Assembly (NCBI GenBank): GCA_022559985.1
Contig: JAFJTR010000005.1
Location: 186,001-250,000, forward strand
Direction of reading: 5' to 3'
Source of the DNA: Parastagonospora avenae f. sp. tritici 18332-5
Lineage: Eukaryota > Ascomycota > Dothideomycetes > Pleosporales > Phaeosphaeriaceae
DNA: 64,000 nucleotides
Below are positions 25,135 through 36,602 of the stretch, piece after piece. The notes beneath the pieces were generated by a model that was not told where the DNA came from, did no database searches, and was given only the letters and a program-made list of their open reading frames with translations. Position 1 is the stretch's first letter. Every line of letters starts with the position of its first letter. A program made the position numbers and the translations under genes.

Positions 25135-25962
25135 GGTAGCAAGCTAGAGTGTAGATGTGTGGGAGAGGTTGATCAGTGACACTATGAAACAACTTTTTTT
25201 CGAGTTCTCCTCTGCTGCTGCCCGAAGTGAATCCTGGTACACCTGGGCAACTGATCAGCATGACGATGAGTGCGCCCAACATGCATTAGCGCTGGCTAGT
25301 GCATCTTGGGGGGAGCGTGCCGCCAGGCACGCGGTGGTCCTAATTGCTTCACGAAGATGGCGAAGGCCATCGGTTGCTCCTCTCAGGCTTCAGATGTCTG
25401 AGGCAGGTGACAAATGACATTCCGTGTACAACAACATCCAGCGCTTGTCCAGCGCGTGTGACAGACGATGCAAAATGCATGACAAGCGGCAGGCCACGGT
25501 GAGGAAGCTTTTTTTGCAGACAGGCGGTGTTATTCGTGGATGGCACGGGTGGCTTTCACAAGTTTACCGGGCACCGTTGGAAGCTCGTGCGCCAACGGTT
25601 CCTCCGCACGTGTGCGCCCACAAGCAAGGCAGACATGCGCGGATGGGCCGTAGAAGTGTCTGTTGTTCTTCGCGAACGTTTCGAGAACGGCGCGGCGCGT
25701 CAGAGAAGACGCGTGACGGATTCAAGCTGATGGTGTTGCCGTATCGCAGTGTTTCCGATGTCGTGGTTGGAGTTCCTGACAGCGAAGCTAGTGCTAGCGC
25801 GGAGCACTGCAGGTGCTTTGGCCAGACTCGAGCTCCTTGCTGCACCAGTCGACTTCATTCTGTACTTCACACTCGACCTGTCCTCGCCCCGCCCGAGAGC
25901 AGCATGTCTGCCACTCCCTCGGCCGCCGCACCGCCAGGCTACCTCTGCTCCCGCCCGCAACA
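25135..25962. other. Divergent promoter region of the disordered protein and SOG2
   Basis: 828 bp between two divergent ATGs. The right end is C-rich with CCGCCCGCAACA just before the SOG2 start, typical of a fungal 5' UTR. Open frames here have no domain support. Confidence 0.5.
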
Positions 25963-28864
25963 ATGAGCAACGACGGCCCCCAGCCCATCTCGGACGAGGA
26001 GGTGATTCGGTTGACCAAAGCAGCCTTTCAAACATCTCGCAGCGATATCCGAGCTGCAGCCGAGAGCGCGCCGCGAGAGCTGCAGCAGCAGCAGCCGGGC
26101 ATCACCATCGACCTCGGCCACAAGAACATCTCCCGCCTGCCAGATGAGGTCATTGATGTCATCCGTGCTGAGATTGAGAGGTTCGTCTGTCCCACGCTCA
26201 CATCGCTTGCGGCTCTCCCCACGCACAAGACGTACTGACAGTTTCAGGCTTGCCCTCTCCCACAACCTGCTCGCATCGCTGCCGCTGCGGCTGATAGAAT
26301 GCAAGCGCCTCCGCTACCTCAATGTCCGCTACAATGCTATGCGCGAGTTCCCCGAGGCCGTCCGTGTCCCTGTCTCGCCGTAGTGCTCGACGTAAATACT
26401 GATACCGCCCAGATCCTGCAGATGACCTCGCTGGAGATTCTCGACGTCAGCAGAAACCGAATCAAATCCATCCCACCCAAAATAGCCAATCTGACGTCAC
26501 TCAAAGTTTTGGCAATTGCGAAGAACAGAATTGAAGAGCTGCCCGTGTGCCTCGGAGAAATCAACAGCTTGCAAGTGCTGAAGCTCGATGGCAATCCACT
26601 AGTCTTCCCTCCTCCTGATGTCTGCACAATCAAAGATGGTGCGCCTTCGCCCGCGAACGAAAACGAACGAGACTCAGTCATCGCTACCCAGGTCAAGCGC
26701 TTTATGCGCCAACAAGCGTCCAAGGAGCGGCAGCGCGTCGACATGGAACGTCTGCGGGTTGAGTCGTCTGGGGACGAGAGCTGGACTGAGAGCAACCCCG
26801 AGACCCCACGTCCCTCGAAGCGGGCAAATGGTGTTCGCTTCCCGGTGAGGCCAAGTGTAGGAGGAGGTATTGAGGGGTTTCCGAGTGGAAAAGCTGAGTC
26901 TCCCGGGATCCCTGCGCCACCTATCCCTACCAGATCCCATTTCCGCGTGGGTTCTTCAACAAGCAACAGTGGTTCAAAGAAACCGCCCATCGCCCCATTG
27001 GTCCTTTCAACAGCGCAGAACGAGAGGAACCGAAGCCAGAGCGAAGGTTCGGGCCAATCGACCCAACGGCAGAAACGCATGGGTATCTACACGAACAAGG
27101 GCTCTGAGCTTGGGTCCGTGGACGAACTTCGAAGAGCGAGTCACTTCCGCGGCTTCAGCCAAGGCATTGTCGTTCCTGCCAATTCTTTAGCGAATGGCAT
27201 GTCTGGTCCTGCTACGGCGATCGGGTACGGTGACACCGGAACCGTTCGGTCGCTTGCTAACCGCCCACTATCTGATGTTCGCGAATACCGACGAGGCTCA
27301 CGTGCTCCAGATATCGTAGTGGAAGCTGCGAAGAACTTTCTTTATGCTATATCTGTGTTGCACGACTGTGTCTCGCATATGGTTCGGTCAATTAGCTTGA
27401 CAGCGCGGGACAAGGAGAGCCTCCGCCGCAAAGAAGATTTCTACCGCCGATACCAGAAGACATCTCTGGACCTCCGAGCGCTGAATGACGTTCTGCAGAA
27501 GTTCGACTCTTTGGTGGAAGAGGATGAGGAAGACGCAGAAAGGTTGTCGCGCAGTGTGTACGTGTACACTCTTCGATGCTTAGATTCTTTCATGTCCATA
27601 AGTCTGTCAATTGCGGAAAACAGGACAGAGATCGCACAGAATGCCAATCCGCGTATAGTAAGAACGTTCTTGCTATTGCAGCAGGGCACCCTGATCGAGC
27701 TGAGGAATGGTTGCTCGGTGCTAGGTGCACAATTCAAAGACACCACAATGAAGATTCGTGGGCCCAGCGGGGCGGACACGGCAACCGTACGCGCGCGACA
27801 GTTTAAGGTCCGACGTTTCCCAACCTCGCCTCCACAGCGAAACGGAAATTATCAGATGCCCCCGACAGTCATTTTGCACAGCAACGACAACAGCCGGACA
27901 AACACCATGACTAGTATCAGTGCCGCCACTCCAAGATCTGGAGAATCCTCCTTCACCCTCGCAACGACGATGTCCCGATCCAATACGATGACGAGCAACT
28001 TCGATGAGGGCGATGAAGATACTCAGTTTGGCAGAGTGTATCAGAAGCTCAGAACAGCATGTGACAATTGCAACACATCCATGCCCCAGATTACACAATT
28101 GCTCAGGGATCAGCTGGAAATATTGAGACGAGAATTAGACATGGATCATCCAAGGTATCGGGCATTAGTAGACCTCATCGAAAAGAGCAACGATGTTCAT
28201 CAGGTGACAATACCGCTGGGGAAGCGTCTGTACCTGATGCCGCCCCAAGATAGCTACACTCGAGGTCAACCTGAGTTCTGGCAGCATTGCATGGGCTTTG
28301 TCAAGGTTTGTCCACCCATTCCCTCGCCTTGCAAGCGACATGTGACTAACTTTGATGCAGGCCTGGGGTGAGCTAGCTGCCGCATATACGCAACAAGGAA
28401 AAGACCACAAGCTTCTGAGCTTCGAGGTAAAACAGCTTATGAAGCCCCTGCACAGAATGGTAAAGGAAGCAAGTCTCGTCATCAACGATTCGCCTTGGAG
28501 CCATTTGACGTCGAACAGCTCTGGCATGATGGGCCCACCAAGCTTGTCATCCATGACCTCACGTACATCGGCTCCAAGATTTCTGGGGAGACCTACGATG
28601 GTTTCGGGTGGAGGACCATCGTTCCCAGGACCCATCAACACGTCTCTGCCGGCCGTTGGAAACTCTTTCCCCTCGGCAACTATGAGCGTGAACTCGGGCG
28701 GCTATCCCACACCAGTTCCTGCGACACCGCTGAGTGCGGCGTTGGGTGCTGCTGCACAAGCCACTGTCCCGAACACACCAGGTTTACGATCACAATCGAC
28801 AAGCACAGTGAATTTTTTTGAGCGAGCAGATCGCCTGATGAGTCAGCCTAACAGGCGAATCTGA
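25963..28864 (+). CDS. SOG2: RAM signalling pathway leucine-rich-repeat protein SOG2
   Basis: Four exons (25963-26180, 26248-26359, 26413-28305, 28361-28864) give 908 residues. After a short acidic N-terminus, leucine-rich repeats run over about residues 47-190 (DLGHKNISRLP, LALSHNLLASLP, LNVRYNAMREFP, LDVSRNRIKSIP, LAIAKNRIEELP, LKLDGNPLVFPP). A disordered linker follows, then the SOG2 domain from about residue 405 (APDIVVEAAKNFLYAISVL) to about 790, with helical blocks CLDSFMSISLSIAENR and FWQHCMGFVKAWGELAAAY, the latter crossing an intron. Residues 800-908 are Ser/Pro-rich. Yeast Sog2 acts in the RAM network with the NDR kinase Cbk1, Mob2, Kic1, Hym1 and Tao3 in polarised growth and cell separation. 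Donors of introns 1 and 2 (GTTCGT, GTCCGT) are weak, but the joins restore perfect LRR periodicity. Confidence 0.94.
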
Positions 28865-29467
28865 TGCCATCGATCTGCGCAAGAACACTCGTCTCCTCTT
28901 CATTCTACGATGTTGGCATACATCCAGATGCCTCATTCTCCACAGCAAAACAGTCTATTAGCAACGGCGTTGTCCGGATTTCACTCATTCATTGGCATCA
29001 TAGTTTGCATATGGTTGGCGTTTCCAGTTTAGGTGCATATCATGGAGTGCAGTATAGTTGGGCATATTTGGCAGAGTGTTTACCATATCCACAGACCATG
29101 CAAGGTCAGACGCTGGTCGTCCACAACAAGTGGCTCCCCTAGCGTAATGTTTAAGCTCGAACGATATCGGAGCAATGAGAAATCGCAGCAGATGCAAGAA
29201 TCCAAAGATGAAGTTATCTGAGTCAGAACAGTATATGTTGAGAAATGATTTTAGTTTTACTCATATTGCACTGCTTATGACGCGCGGAGCTTACGGATGC
29301 TGGCTGACGTCTAGCTCGTGTGGGATTGGACAGGCCGGGGTGTGGAGAAACCCTGTATGTTCGGCTCGGCAGCTGCATCGTCGCGTTGCGGCCGATCTCG
29401 CAACTTTTTGTGCGTCAGCGCCTCTGAACTTGTTGCACCGCGTCGCTATTCTACTATTACCTCTAAG
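28865..29467. other. Intergenic, SOG2 3' end to aconitase promoter
   Basis: 603 bp. Both flanking genes run rightward. I see no additional gene; the interval should hold the SOG2 3' UTR and the aconitase promoter. Confidence 0.5.
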
Positions 29468-32200
29468 ATGCGGTCGCAAGTACTCCGAGCCGGCCAGGCT
29501 GCCAATGCCAGGGTGAGTAAATTTACAGTGTCATTGAGGCTCAAGTAAAGTTGAATTTCGACTTGACTTGACGTGACTTGGAGTCATACATTCACCCAGC
29601 TAACCAATTCCACAGTCCCGTCTCGTCTCGTCTTTGCGTTCCAACCCCCGCCGAACCCTCGCAACATCTCACGACCCCCCATCCGCACGCAATGTCGACG
29701 TCTCCTCACGCACGCCCCCATACCCTAAGCTCCTCGCCCGCCTCGCAGAAGTTCGCCACGTCCTCGGACCCTCACGGCACCTCACGCTCGCAGAGAAGAT
29801 TCTCTACGCCCATCTCGAAAACCCAGAGGAGTCGCTGCTTTCAAACACAAACAATGGAAGAGATATCCGGGGCCAGGCTAATCTCAAGCTCAAGCCGGAC
29901 AGAGTGGCTATGCAAGATGCGAGCGCGCAGATGGCCTTGCTGCAGTTCATGAGTTGTGGGTTGGGAAAGACGGCGGTACCGGCGAGTATCCATTGTGATC
30001 ACGTACGTCATAAATCACGCCTAGACGAACCGGTTGTGGTGCTGAAGCTGATTTGGCCTAGATGATTGTGGGAGAGAAAGGCGCGGATCTCGACTTGCCT
30101 CAGTCGATCAAAGGCAACAAGGAGGTCTTCGATTTCTTGGAGTCTGCGGCTAAGAAATACGGCATCGAGTTCTGGCCACCGGGCGCTGGTATCATCCATC
30201 AATCTGTTCTGGAGAACTACTCCGCCCCTGGTCTTATGATGCTCGGCACCGACAGTCATTCGCCAAACGCTGGCGGTCTCGGAGCTATTGTCATTGGTGT
30301 CGGCGGCGCTGACGCTGTCGATGCGCTCGTTGATGCGCCCTGGGAGCTGAAGGCACCCAAGATTTTGGGTGTGAAGCTTACGGGCGAGCTCAGTGGATGG
30401 GCTTCGCCGAAGGATGTGATCCTAAGCCTTGCAGGCCAGCTCACAGTTCGGGTATGTGAAACAAATAGGACATCGAAATTCTTAGGCTAACATGACATAG
30501 GGAGGAACGGGCTACATCATTGAATACTTTGGTCCTGGTGTACAGACACTGAGCTGCACGGGCATGGCCACGATATGCAACATGGGTGCGGAAGTTGGCG
30601 CAACGACATCTCTATTCCCATTCTCTCCCGCACATGTACCCTACCTCCAAGCGACGCACCGAGGCCCCATCGCAGAACAAGCCGCCAAGATCGCCAACTC
30701 TCCTATGCAACAAAACCTCCTCCGACCAGACCCAGAAGCTGCCTATGATAAGGTCATCGAGATCAATCTTTCCGAGCTTGAACCCCACATCAATGGACCC
30801 TTCACCCCTGATCTTTCGACGCCCCTTTCCAAGTTCAAGTCGCTCGTAGAAGAGAAGGACTGGCCCAAGACCTTTGGCGCCGGTCTCATTGGCAGCTGCA
30901 CAAACAGTTCGTACCAGGACATGACGCGATCGGAAGATATTGTCAAGCAGGCCGCGGCGGTTGGTCTCAAGCCCAAGGCAGACTTCTTCATTACGCCAGG
31001 GAGTGAGCAGATAAGGGCAACTTTGGAAAGAGACGACACTCTACAGACGTTTGAGAAGGCTGGTGGTACTGTTTTGGCCAACGCTTGTGGGTAAGTGCTA
31101 CATCTCAAAGATGACCTTGGATGACTACGCAGAGCTGACTTTTGTTTAGTCCTTGTATCGGCCAATGGACACGAACAGACGGCGTGAAGAAGGGCGAGGC
31201 GAACGCCATTCTGACCTCCTACAACCGCAACTTCCCTGGCCGCAACGACGGCAACCGAGCCACAATGAACTTCCTCGCCTCCCCTGAACTCATCACTGCG
31301 ATGTCATACTCTGGAGCCACAACCTTCAACCCCATGACTGACAGCATAGAGACTCCGTCCGGCGAGTCATTCAAATTCTCACCACCAAAGGGATCAGATC
31401 TACCCTCGGCCGGCTTCGCGGAAGGAAATCTGGACTTCTTGCCCACACCAGGTGTCCCCGATCCCAGCGTCAACGTCATCGTTGACCCACAGTCCACCCG
31501 TCTCGCCCTCCTCGACCCCTTCCCCGCATTCCCCATCTCTGAACTCCAAGGCCTACGAGTCCTCTACAAAGTCAAGGGCCAATGCACAACCGACACCATC
31601 TCCGCCGCCGGCCCGTGGCTCAAGTACAAAGGCCACCTGCCCAACATCTCCGAGAACACCCTTATCGGCGCCGTCAACGCCGCAACCGACGAAGTCAATG
31701 TCGCCTACGACGTCGACGGCTCCACATGTGGCATCCCCGAACTCGCCAAGCGCTGGAAAGACCAAGGCATCGAATGGCTCGTCGTCGCCGAACACAACTA
31801 CGGCGAAGGCTCAGCGCGCGAACACGCCGCTCTGCAACCCCGCTACCTCGGCGGCCGCATCATCATCTCCAAATCCTTCGCACGTATCCACGAGACCAAT
31901 CTCAAGAAGCAGGGTATCGTGCCTCTCACATTCGCAAACGAGGCGGATTACGATCTCTTCGAGGCTTGCGACGACGTCAGCACATGCGGCTTGTTGGATG
32001 TGCTGAAGAGCGGCGGACAGGGACAGGTCGAGCTGGTCATCAAGAAGAAGGACGGAAGCGAGAAGGTGGTCAAAACGAAGCATACGCTCAGTCATGATCA
32101 GTGCGGGTTTGTGTTGGCGGGTAGTGCGCTGAATCTGCTTGCGATGAAGGGCAGGGAGGGCAAGGAGGAGGTTACGAGGGGGAGTGAGTTGAGCGATTAG
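29468..32200 (+). CDS. ACO2: Mitochondrial aconitase, ACO2/homocitrate-pathway type
   Basis: Five exons (29468-29512, 29616-30002, 30062-30451, 30501-31090, 31150-32200) give 820 residues. The first 40 are basic and serine-rich with no acidic residue, a mitochondrial presequence split by intron 1. Aconitase signatures follow: SIHCDHMIVGEKG, GTDSHSPNAGGLG, the iron-sulfur ligands Cys407 (GSCTNSS), Cys470 and Cys473 (ACGPCIG, joined across intron 4), and the swivel-domain block EHNYGEGSAREHAALQPR. Wording such as HCDHxIVG, EVFDFLES, GLMMLGTDSH and YLQAT matches yeast Aco2 better than the citrate-cycle enzyme Aco1. Aco2-type proteins have been linked to homocitrate dehydration in lysine synthesis, and a second aconitase should exist elsewhere in this genome. 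[4Fe-4S] cluster, mitochondrial matrix. The subtype rests on recalled sequence and is less sure than the family. Confidence 0.95.
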
Positions 32201-33253
32201 ATCTGAGATGAGATGAGAAGTAGGAAAATGGCGCTTGGGCGTTGGCTTGGGTGGATGTATACATGATTAGATAGATTGAAAAGCAATTTTTTCGCAATTT
32301 TGGGCAAACGTTGTGCGAGTTGTGCTGTGGACGTGTGATTTTACCTTTGCGTTGCGGGTTTTGCACGGGTATAAGGGTTTGACAGGTGCGGTGCGAGCAC
32401 ATTGTTGCTGTCTACCGCTACTAGAATGCATCGTAGTTTGGTAGTAGGCTCAGAAGTCACTCTCATAACCGCAAGGGCTGTCTTTGTCATGGCAAGTGCA
32501 AGCTCGACCTGATAGAGCGGAAGAGGACATCGATTCTCTGACGCTTAGTCTTGATGAATTTCATCTCGCTCAAAGGTAGCAGTGATACATAGCTTGCTTT
32601 CTGCCGCTTAGTCTTGACAATTGAATGATTGTTCCCCTCTGGCTCAGAAGTAGTGATGCATAACTTGCCTTTATGAGGCCCGTGATGAAGTCTGTGCTTG
32701 CATGTGCGATGATGTAGTTCTCGAAGCTAGAACCACTTGTCCAGTGGTTGTGATCAACGGACGACTGAAGTTTACTTTGGCTGATACATAGGTATGCCTT
32801 TTCGATGGGTGTCTCGCGACTCAAATGAGTGTTACACGAAAAGCGACTATACTTGCGAATCATGGCCTTCGTGAGGAGCGCCCAAGCGCATTGTGCGCTT
32901 GGTGATGACATGACAACCAACGCCAGAGCAGCAGGATGTCCCAGGAGGTGTAGCACGGTCAATCCCCATTACCAGCCGTTGGTTTTGGGTTACCCCCCAA
33001 CGACACGGATATCACTGGCACCATAGACACATTCATGTGACTCAAGCGAAATGATCCTGAGTAGCTCTTCAACCAGAGACGTGTGTCAGAAGAGAATGCA
33101 TTGAATACATATTGCAATATACGATGCTGCTCTGGGTTTTCTACAACGATAACACAATACCACTACACCACAACACGATCACGTACGATCAACCAGTAGC
33201 AAATCGATACATGAAAAAACACAATATCTCATTCACACAGGAACATATTCAAA
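32201..33253. other. Intergenic leading into the accessory island
   Basis: About 1 kb with no supported gene. It contains an imperfect direct repeat at 32540-32675, listed separately, and marks the apparent shift from normal-composition housekeeping sequence to the more AT-rich 33-39 kb island. Confidence 0.5.
32540..32675. repeat. Imperfect direct repeat, two copies of about 65 bp
   Basis: Both copies begin CGCTTAGTCTTGA (32540 and 32607) and run through GCTCA-AAGTAG-AGTGAT-CATA-CTTGC with scattered changes. Two tandem, diverged copies; no ORF is involved. Confidence 0.55.
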
Positions 33254-33907
33254 ATGTCTTCTTGTTCAATTCTAGACAAAAGCCCCATAAACGGGGGTGA
33301 CCGAGCTATTATCAGGGAAATGATCGACAGGAAGATAGTAACTGTAGAGATCCCACACTGTGAAGGTGCAAAGTTCAAGTTCCTTCCTCGGAAATCCATC
33401 AATTTGATTGCCGAGCCCAAACATATCAAGGCTTATGTCCTCGCAGAAGCCGATGAACGCTGGATACAGACTGGTATAGAAGAATTTGTGGGGGAAATTA
33501 ACAGAAAAGCGAGGAAGCTCTTCATAGCTGTTGCGAAAAACAATTGGACGGTCCATCTCTACACGGACTCGACCACGGCCGGGGGTACAAAATTCCGAAC
33601 TTCTGACAAATTTGACGTCAAAGGAGGTCTTCGAGACTAGGCTATAAAGAAGTTGAAAATTCATACCGCCAGATTTATCAAACCTGGCGAATTCAACCAA
33701 GCTCTACCTCGCAAACTGCTACCTTTCACTCGTGCAATTCATCCCCTTGCACCGCCCGGCAAAATTAAAGGTCTGCCTGAAGAGTGAAACGTGACTCTGC
33801 ATGAAGACTATTGGGATAAGTCTAAGAATGGACTAGATTTCATTATGCTTGTACTCGACAAACAGCCAGTCAAGGAACATGAAGGCGACGCGGTAGCCGG
33901 GTTCTAG
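33254..33907 (+). pseudogene. Island family copy P1, two in-frame stops
   Basis: ATG at 33254 opens a frame that stops at TAG 33638-33640. Read on in the same frame, it continues as a clear match to the intact copy P2, meets TGA at 33785-33787, and ends at TAG 33905-33907. Matches to P2 include FLPRKSINLIA (P2 FLPRSCIPEIA), KLFIAVAKN (KVFISIAKN), KGGLRD (KGGPRD), NVTLHEDYW (NVTLHDGYW), GLDFIMLVL (GLDFVLVEL) and final GDAVAGF (GDAIAAF). About 217 codons in all. Both stops could arise by C-to-T or G-to-A change, as in RIP or simple decay. If translated to the first stop it would give a 128-residue truncated protein. Function of the family unknown. Confidence 0.8.
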
Positions 33908-35107
33908 AGTTTGGATCGGACCAACAAGCAGTATTGGATGCTGTTTCCTAAGAACACAGTGTGGCTTGATAAGGGTATATACGAAGCATACTATAATTAG
34001 CTATGATTACGAGAATGAAAGCTTAAGATGCAGACTATTGAATATACACCCAGGCCTGCTTTTTTGAAGGGAATTATGCTTGGTCCAGACTTTGACACCC
34101 AAGCAGCTTATTGTGACTCTTGTTCACAACAGTAATAGAGACAGCTAGCTGGGAGACATCAGCAAAACCTTCCGTGAAGGATGGCAAGGAAAGAGCGGAC
34201 TCCTCAATTACTGAGATATATTACCCGCGCTATCATTTGTGTTGGTAGGCCTTGTACGATCGTACGGAATGAATAACAACAACGAGGTTCTTCTGGTGAC
34301 TGGTGTTGGTATCACTGATCTATGAACGTGGGTGCTACGAAGGTATACTTCAGCTCGGCGTAAGTCGGACCGATGCAGGACCGAGGCGGGTATCTTGCGC
34401 GCACCGTCAGGTGACAGGATATATGTATCCCGACAATTTGAGCATTATAAAAGTTCACCGTCATCGCAAATCAGTGGAGTGCGAGAAGACTGAGCAAGCA
34501 ATAGCCCTCGTCGTCTACTGTCCTTTCACCATGCTCGTCCGAACTGAGAGGTGCAATGCAAGCAGGTTATTGTTTTCTAGTGCATTTCCACACTATCGTA
34601 CTTGAGCTGCGCTTTGGAAATATTAGGCATGATGCCAATGGCGCCATATGTAGGAAAGGTATAGGTCAATATTCTTGTCGTATTCAAGTACATTAAGATG
34701 ATAGTTACTATTCCAACAGTCATATTGAGGCGCATACTTATGTTTGCTTCCCAATTTGATGTAGCGCGTGACGATACACTGCTCTCCGACGATTCTGTGT
34801 GAGTTTGATATTTCGATCAAAGTCCGGGGTCAAATTTCCGTTGGAACTAGGACTCTAAAGTGGCGTTACACAAAAGCAATGACCCTGGTGGTTGTGATTT
34901 GTTTGACGTATGATTCAGCCATGCGACTCAACGAATGTGACTCCGAGTAGCCAGTCATTTGTATACGTGTGTAAGAGGCAGTCATATCGACTACAAATTG
35001 TAGCATGCGGCCCTGCTATAGATTAAATAGAACAAACAATACAACCAATACAACTATCTACATATATACTCTGCATTTCCTCATCCTCCTGAAACACCAC
35101 TACAACC
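33908..35107. other. AT-rich spacer between island copies P1 and P2
   Basis: 1.2 kb with no supported gene. The stretch 34040-34145 shares short phrases (GAATA-ACACCC, AATAGAGACA) with the sequence downstream of copy P4 near 38035-38100, suggesting that 3' flanks were duplicated with the genes. Confidence 0.45.
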
Positions 35108-35863
35108 ATGAGTCGTCAAGCTGCCATCAAGAACTTGATTGCCGACAATATAGTCACTATCAAGTGGCCAAATTCGCCGGAGGTCGAATTCTTGCCGCGT
35201 AGCTGCATACCCGAAATCGCCACGTTCGATAACATCAAAGATTACATTGATGAAACTGCCGACCCGGGCTGGGGCAAAGAACACCGGGCTTCTTTAGCGA
35301 AAGACATTCTTCAAACATCACCCAAGGTCTTCATATCCATTGCGAAGAACTCGATGCCGGCCCCGTTCATCAGATATGTTATTGATGAGGTGAAGTTCAG
35401 GGACAAGGATATAGGAGATGAAGATATCAAGCTCGACCCTGGTAACGACAAAGGTGGTCCTCGGGACCATCTGAACAAGGCATTGGGTATCCATCAGATG
35501 CAAAAGATCGAGTACAATAATGTCTCCACACCCCAATCACTAAACCGCAGAGAGTTTCCTCTTGAGTCAATCACAGCCAAGGGTGACAGTCGCAAGGTTG
35601 GCCTGATGAAGTACAACGTCACTTTACATGATGGGTACTGGGGTTTTGAGAATGAGCTTGGGCTAGACTTCGTCCTAGTCGAACTTAAGGATGGTTTAGT
35701 CAAGAAGGTTATCAAAGTCAAAGGGGATGACAAAGTCAAAGGGGATGACAAAGTCAAAGGGGATGACAAAGTCAAAGGGGATGACAAAGTCAAAGAGGAT
35801 GACAACGTTGAAGAGGTCGAAGAGAATGACCAAGAAACGGGTGACGCAATCGCTGCGTTCTGA
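35108..35863 (+). CDS. Island family copy P2, intact, unknown function
   Basis: A single exon of 251 residues from ATG 35108 to TGA 35861-35863, the only undamaged member of a five-copy local family. The fold-like core is residues 1-200: IVTIKWPNSPEVEFLPR, ATFDNIKDYIDETADPGW, KVFISIAKNSMPAPFIRYVID, then EFPLESI and KYNVTLHDGYWGFENELG. The C-terminal tail is a run of six-residue VKGDDK repeats encoded by an 18-bp minisatellite, then a strongly acidic end. There is no signal peptide or membrane helix, so a cytosolic or nuclear site is likely. The pattern (lead domain, a FxxxxKN strand, a xLP motif, then a V..LH/IH block) reminds me of regions found just before the kinase domain in some fungal Ser/Thr kinases; that is a guess. 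The leader before the ATG is rich in ACA/CAA, normal for an expressed fungal gene. Confidence 0.7.
   Translation: MSRQAAIKNLIADNIVTIKWPNSPEVEFLPRSCIPEIATFDNIKDYIDETADPGWGKEHRASLAKDILQTSPKVFISIAKNSMPAPFIRYVIDEVKFRDKDIGDEDIKLDPGNDKGGPRDHLNKALGIHQMQKIEYNNVSTPQSLNRREFPLESITAKGDSRKVGLMKYNVTLHDGYWGFENELGLDFVLVELKDGLVKKVIKVKGDDKVKGDDKVKGDDKVKGDDKVKEDDNVEEVEENDQETGDAIAAF
35714..35803 (+). repeat. 18-bp in-frame minisatellite, five units
   Basis: The unit AAAGTCAAAGGGGATGAC is repeated four times exactly (35714, 35732, 35750, 35768), followed by a variant unit with GAG for GGG. Being a multiple of three, unit gain or loss changes the protein tail without breaking the frame. Confidence 0.95.
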
Positions 35864-36033
35864 AATCACTATAATCAAGGTTACAAACTGCATCTGCTGT
35901 TTCGGAAGGATTAAAAGTGGATTGATTAGGGAAAAAAATCTGAACCTGGATAGATAAAGTGATTCTAGCTAGCTTGCAAGCAGTAACCAAGATTCTGTAG
36001 CTTTAACACTGAGTGCCGCTTTGATTGGATTGC

Positions 36034-36602
36034 ATGCCCGAAGCGATCGCGAGATACTTCAATGAAGACTGCCAAATTGGCAAATGGGCCCCAAAAGAGC
36101 TCAAGAAACCTGTCATGCAGAAACTCGTCATGTAGACCTATGCGAGCTTGCAGAAGTTCTTCATCATGTGATCTGTGAATGGCCTGCTCTTACCCGTCAT
36201 AACGTGGTCGAGAACCTGGATATGACGGATAATATCATGCTTCTCCCGGAAACATCGGTGTCTTTCGGAACATACGACAACGACGGAAGTACCAAGGAAG
36301 GGTTTCTCAAAACACGGGGCCTCTCCCTCGCCAAAAGTATCGTCACACAGTTCCGTCAATCTATAGCGCCACCTGAGCTTCCTTTTGCATCCGCAAAATG
36401 GGAGCTCGAGAAGTGTTTTAATCTGCTCCAAGTACGTCCAGATGTCGATGTAAATTCATTAAGAGTGAAGATACACCCAGATTACTGGACGGGAGCTGAG
36501 GAAATGGTCATCGTAGATTTAACGATGCGGCTGCATGCGACAAATATCGTAAGCACGGAAGGGCTGCATTCATTTCTTCTGACAATGAAACGACTGTTGT
36601 AA
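36034..36602 (+). pseudogene. Island family copy P3, stop plus frameshift, N-terminus missing
   Basis: From 36034 one frame reads MPEAIARYFNEDCQIGKWAP, alignable to P2 (IPEIATFDNIKDYIDETADPGW), meets TAG at 36133-36135, and continues to QKFFIM (P2 KVFISI) before TGA near 36166. The family match then switches frame: CEWPALTRHNVVENLDM continues to TAA at 36600-36602 with ELPFAS (P2 EFPLES) and VKIHPDYWTGAEE (P2 VTLHDGYWGFENE). So the copy has one in-frame stop and one frameshift around 36155-36172, and lacks the first 50 or so family residues. A 172-codon open frame from ATG 36084 covers the second part and could be mistaken for an intact gene. Confidence 0.65.

Noticed and set aside
31452..32097. 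Long overlapping ORFs inside the aconitase 3' exon
   Set aside because: They are other-frame shadows of the strongly biased aconitase codons; the aconitase frame is unambiguous.
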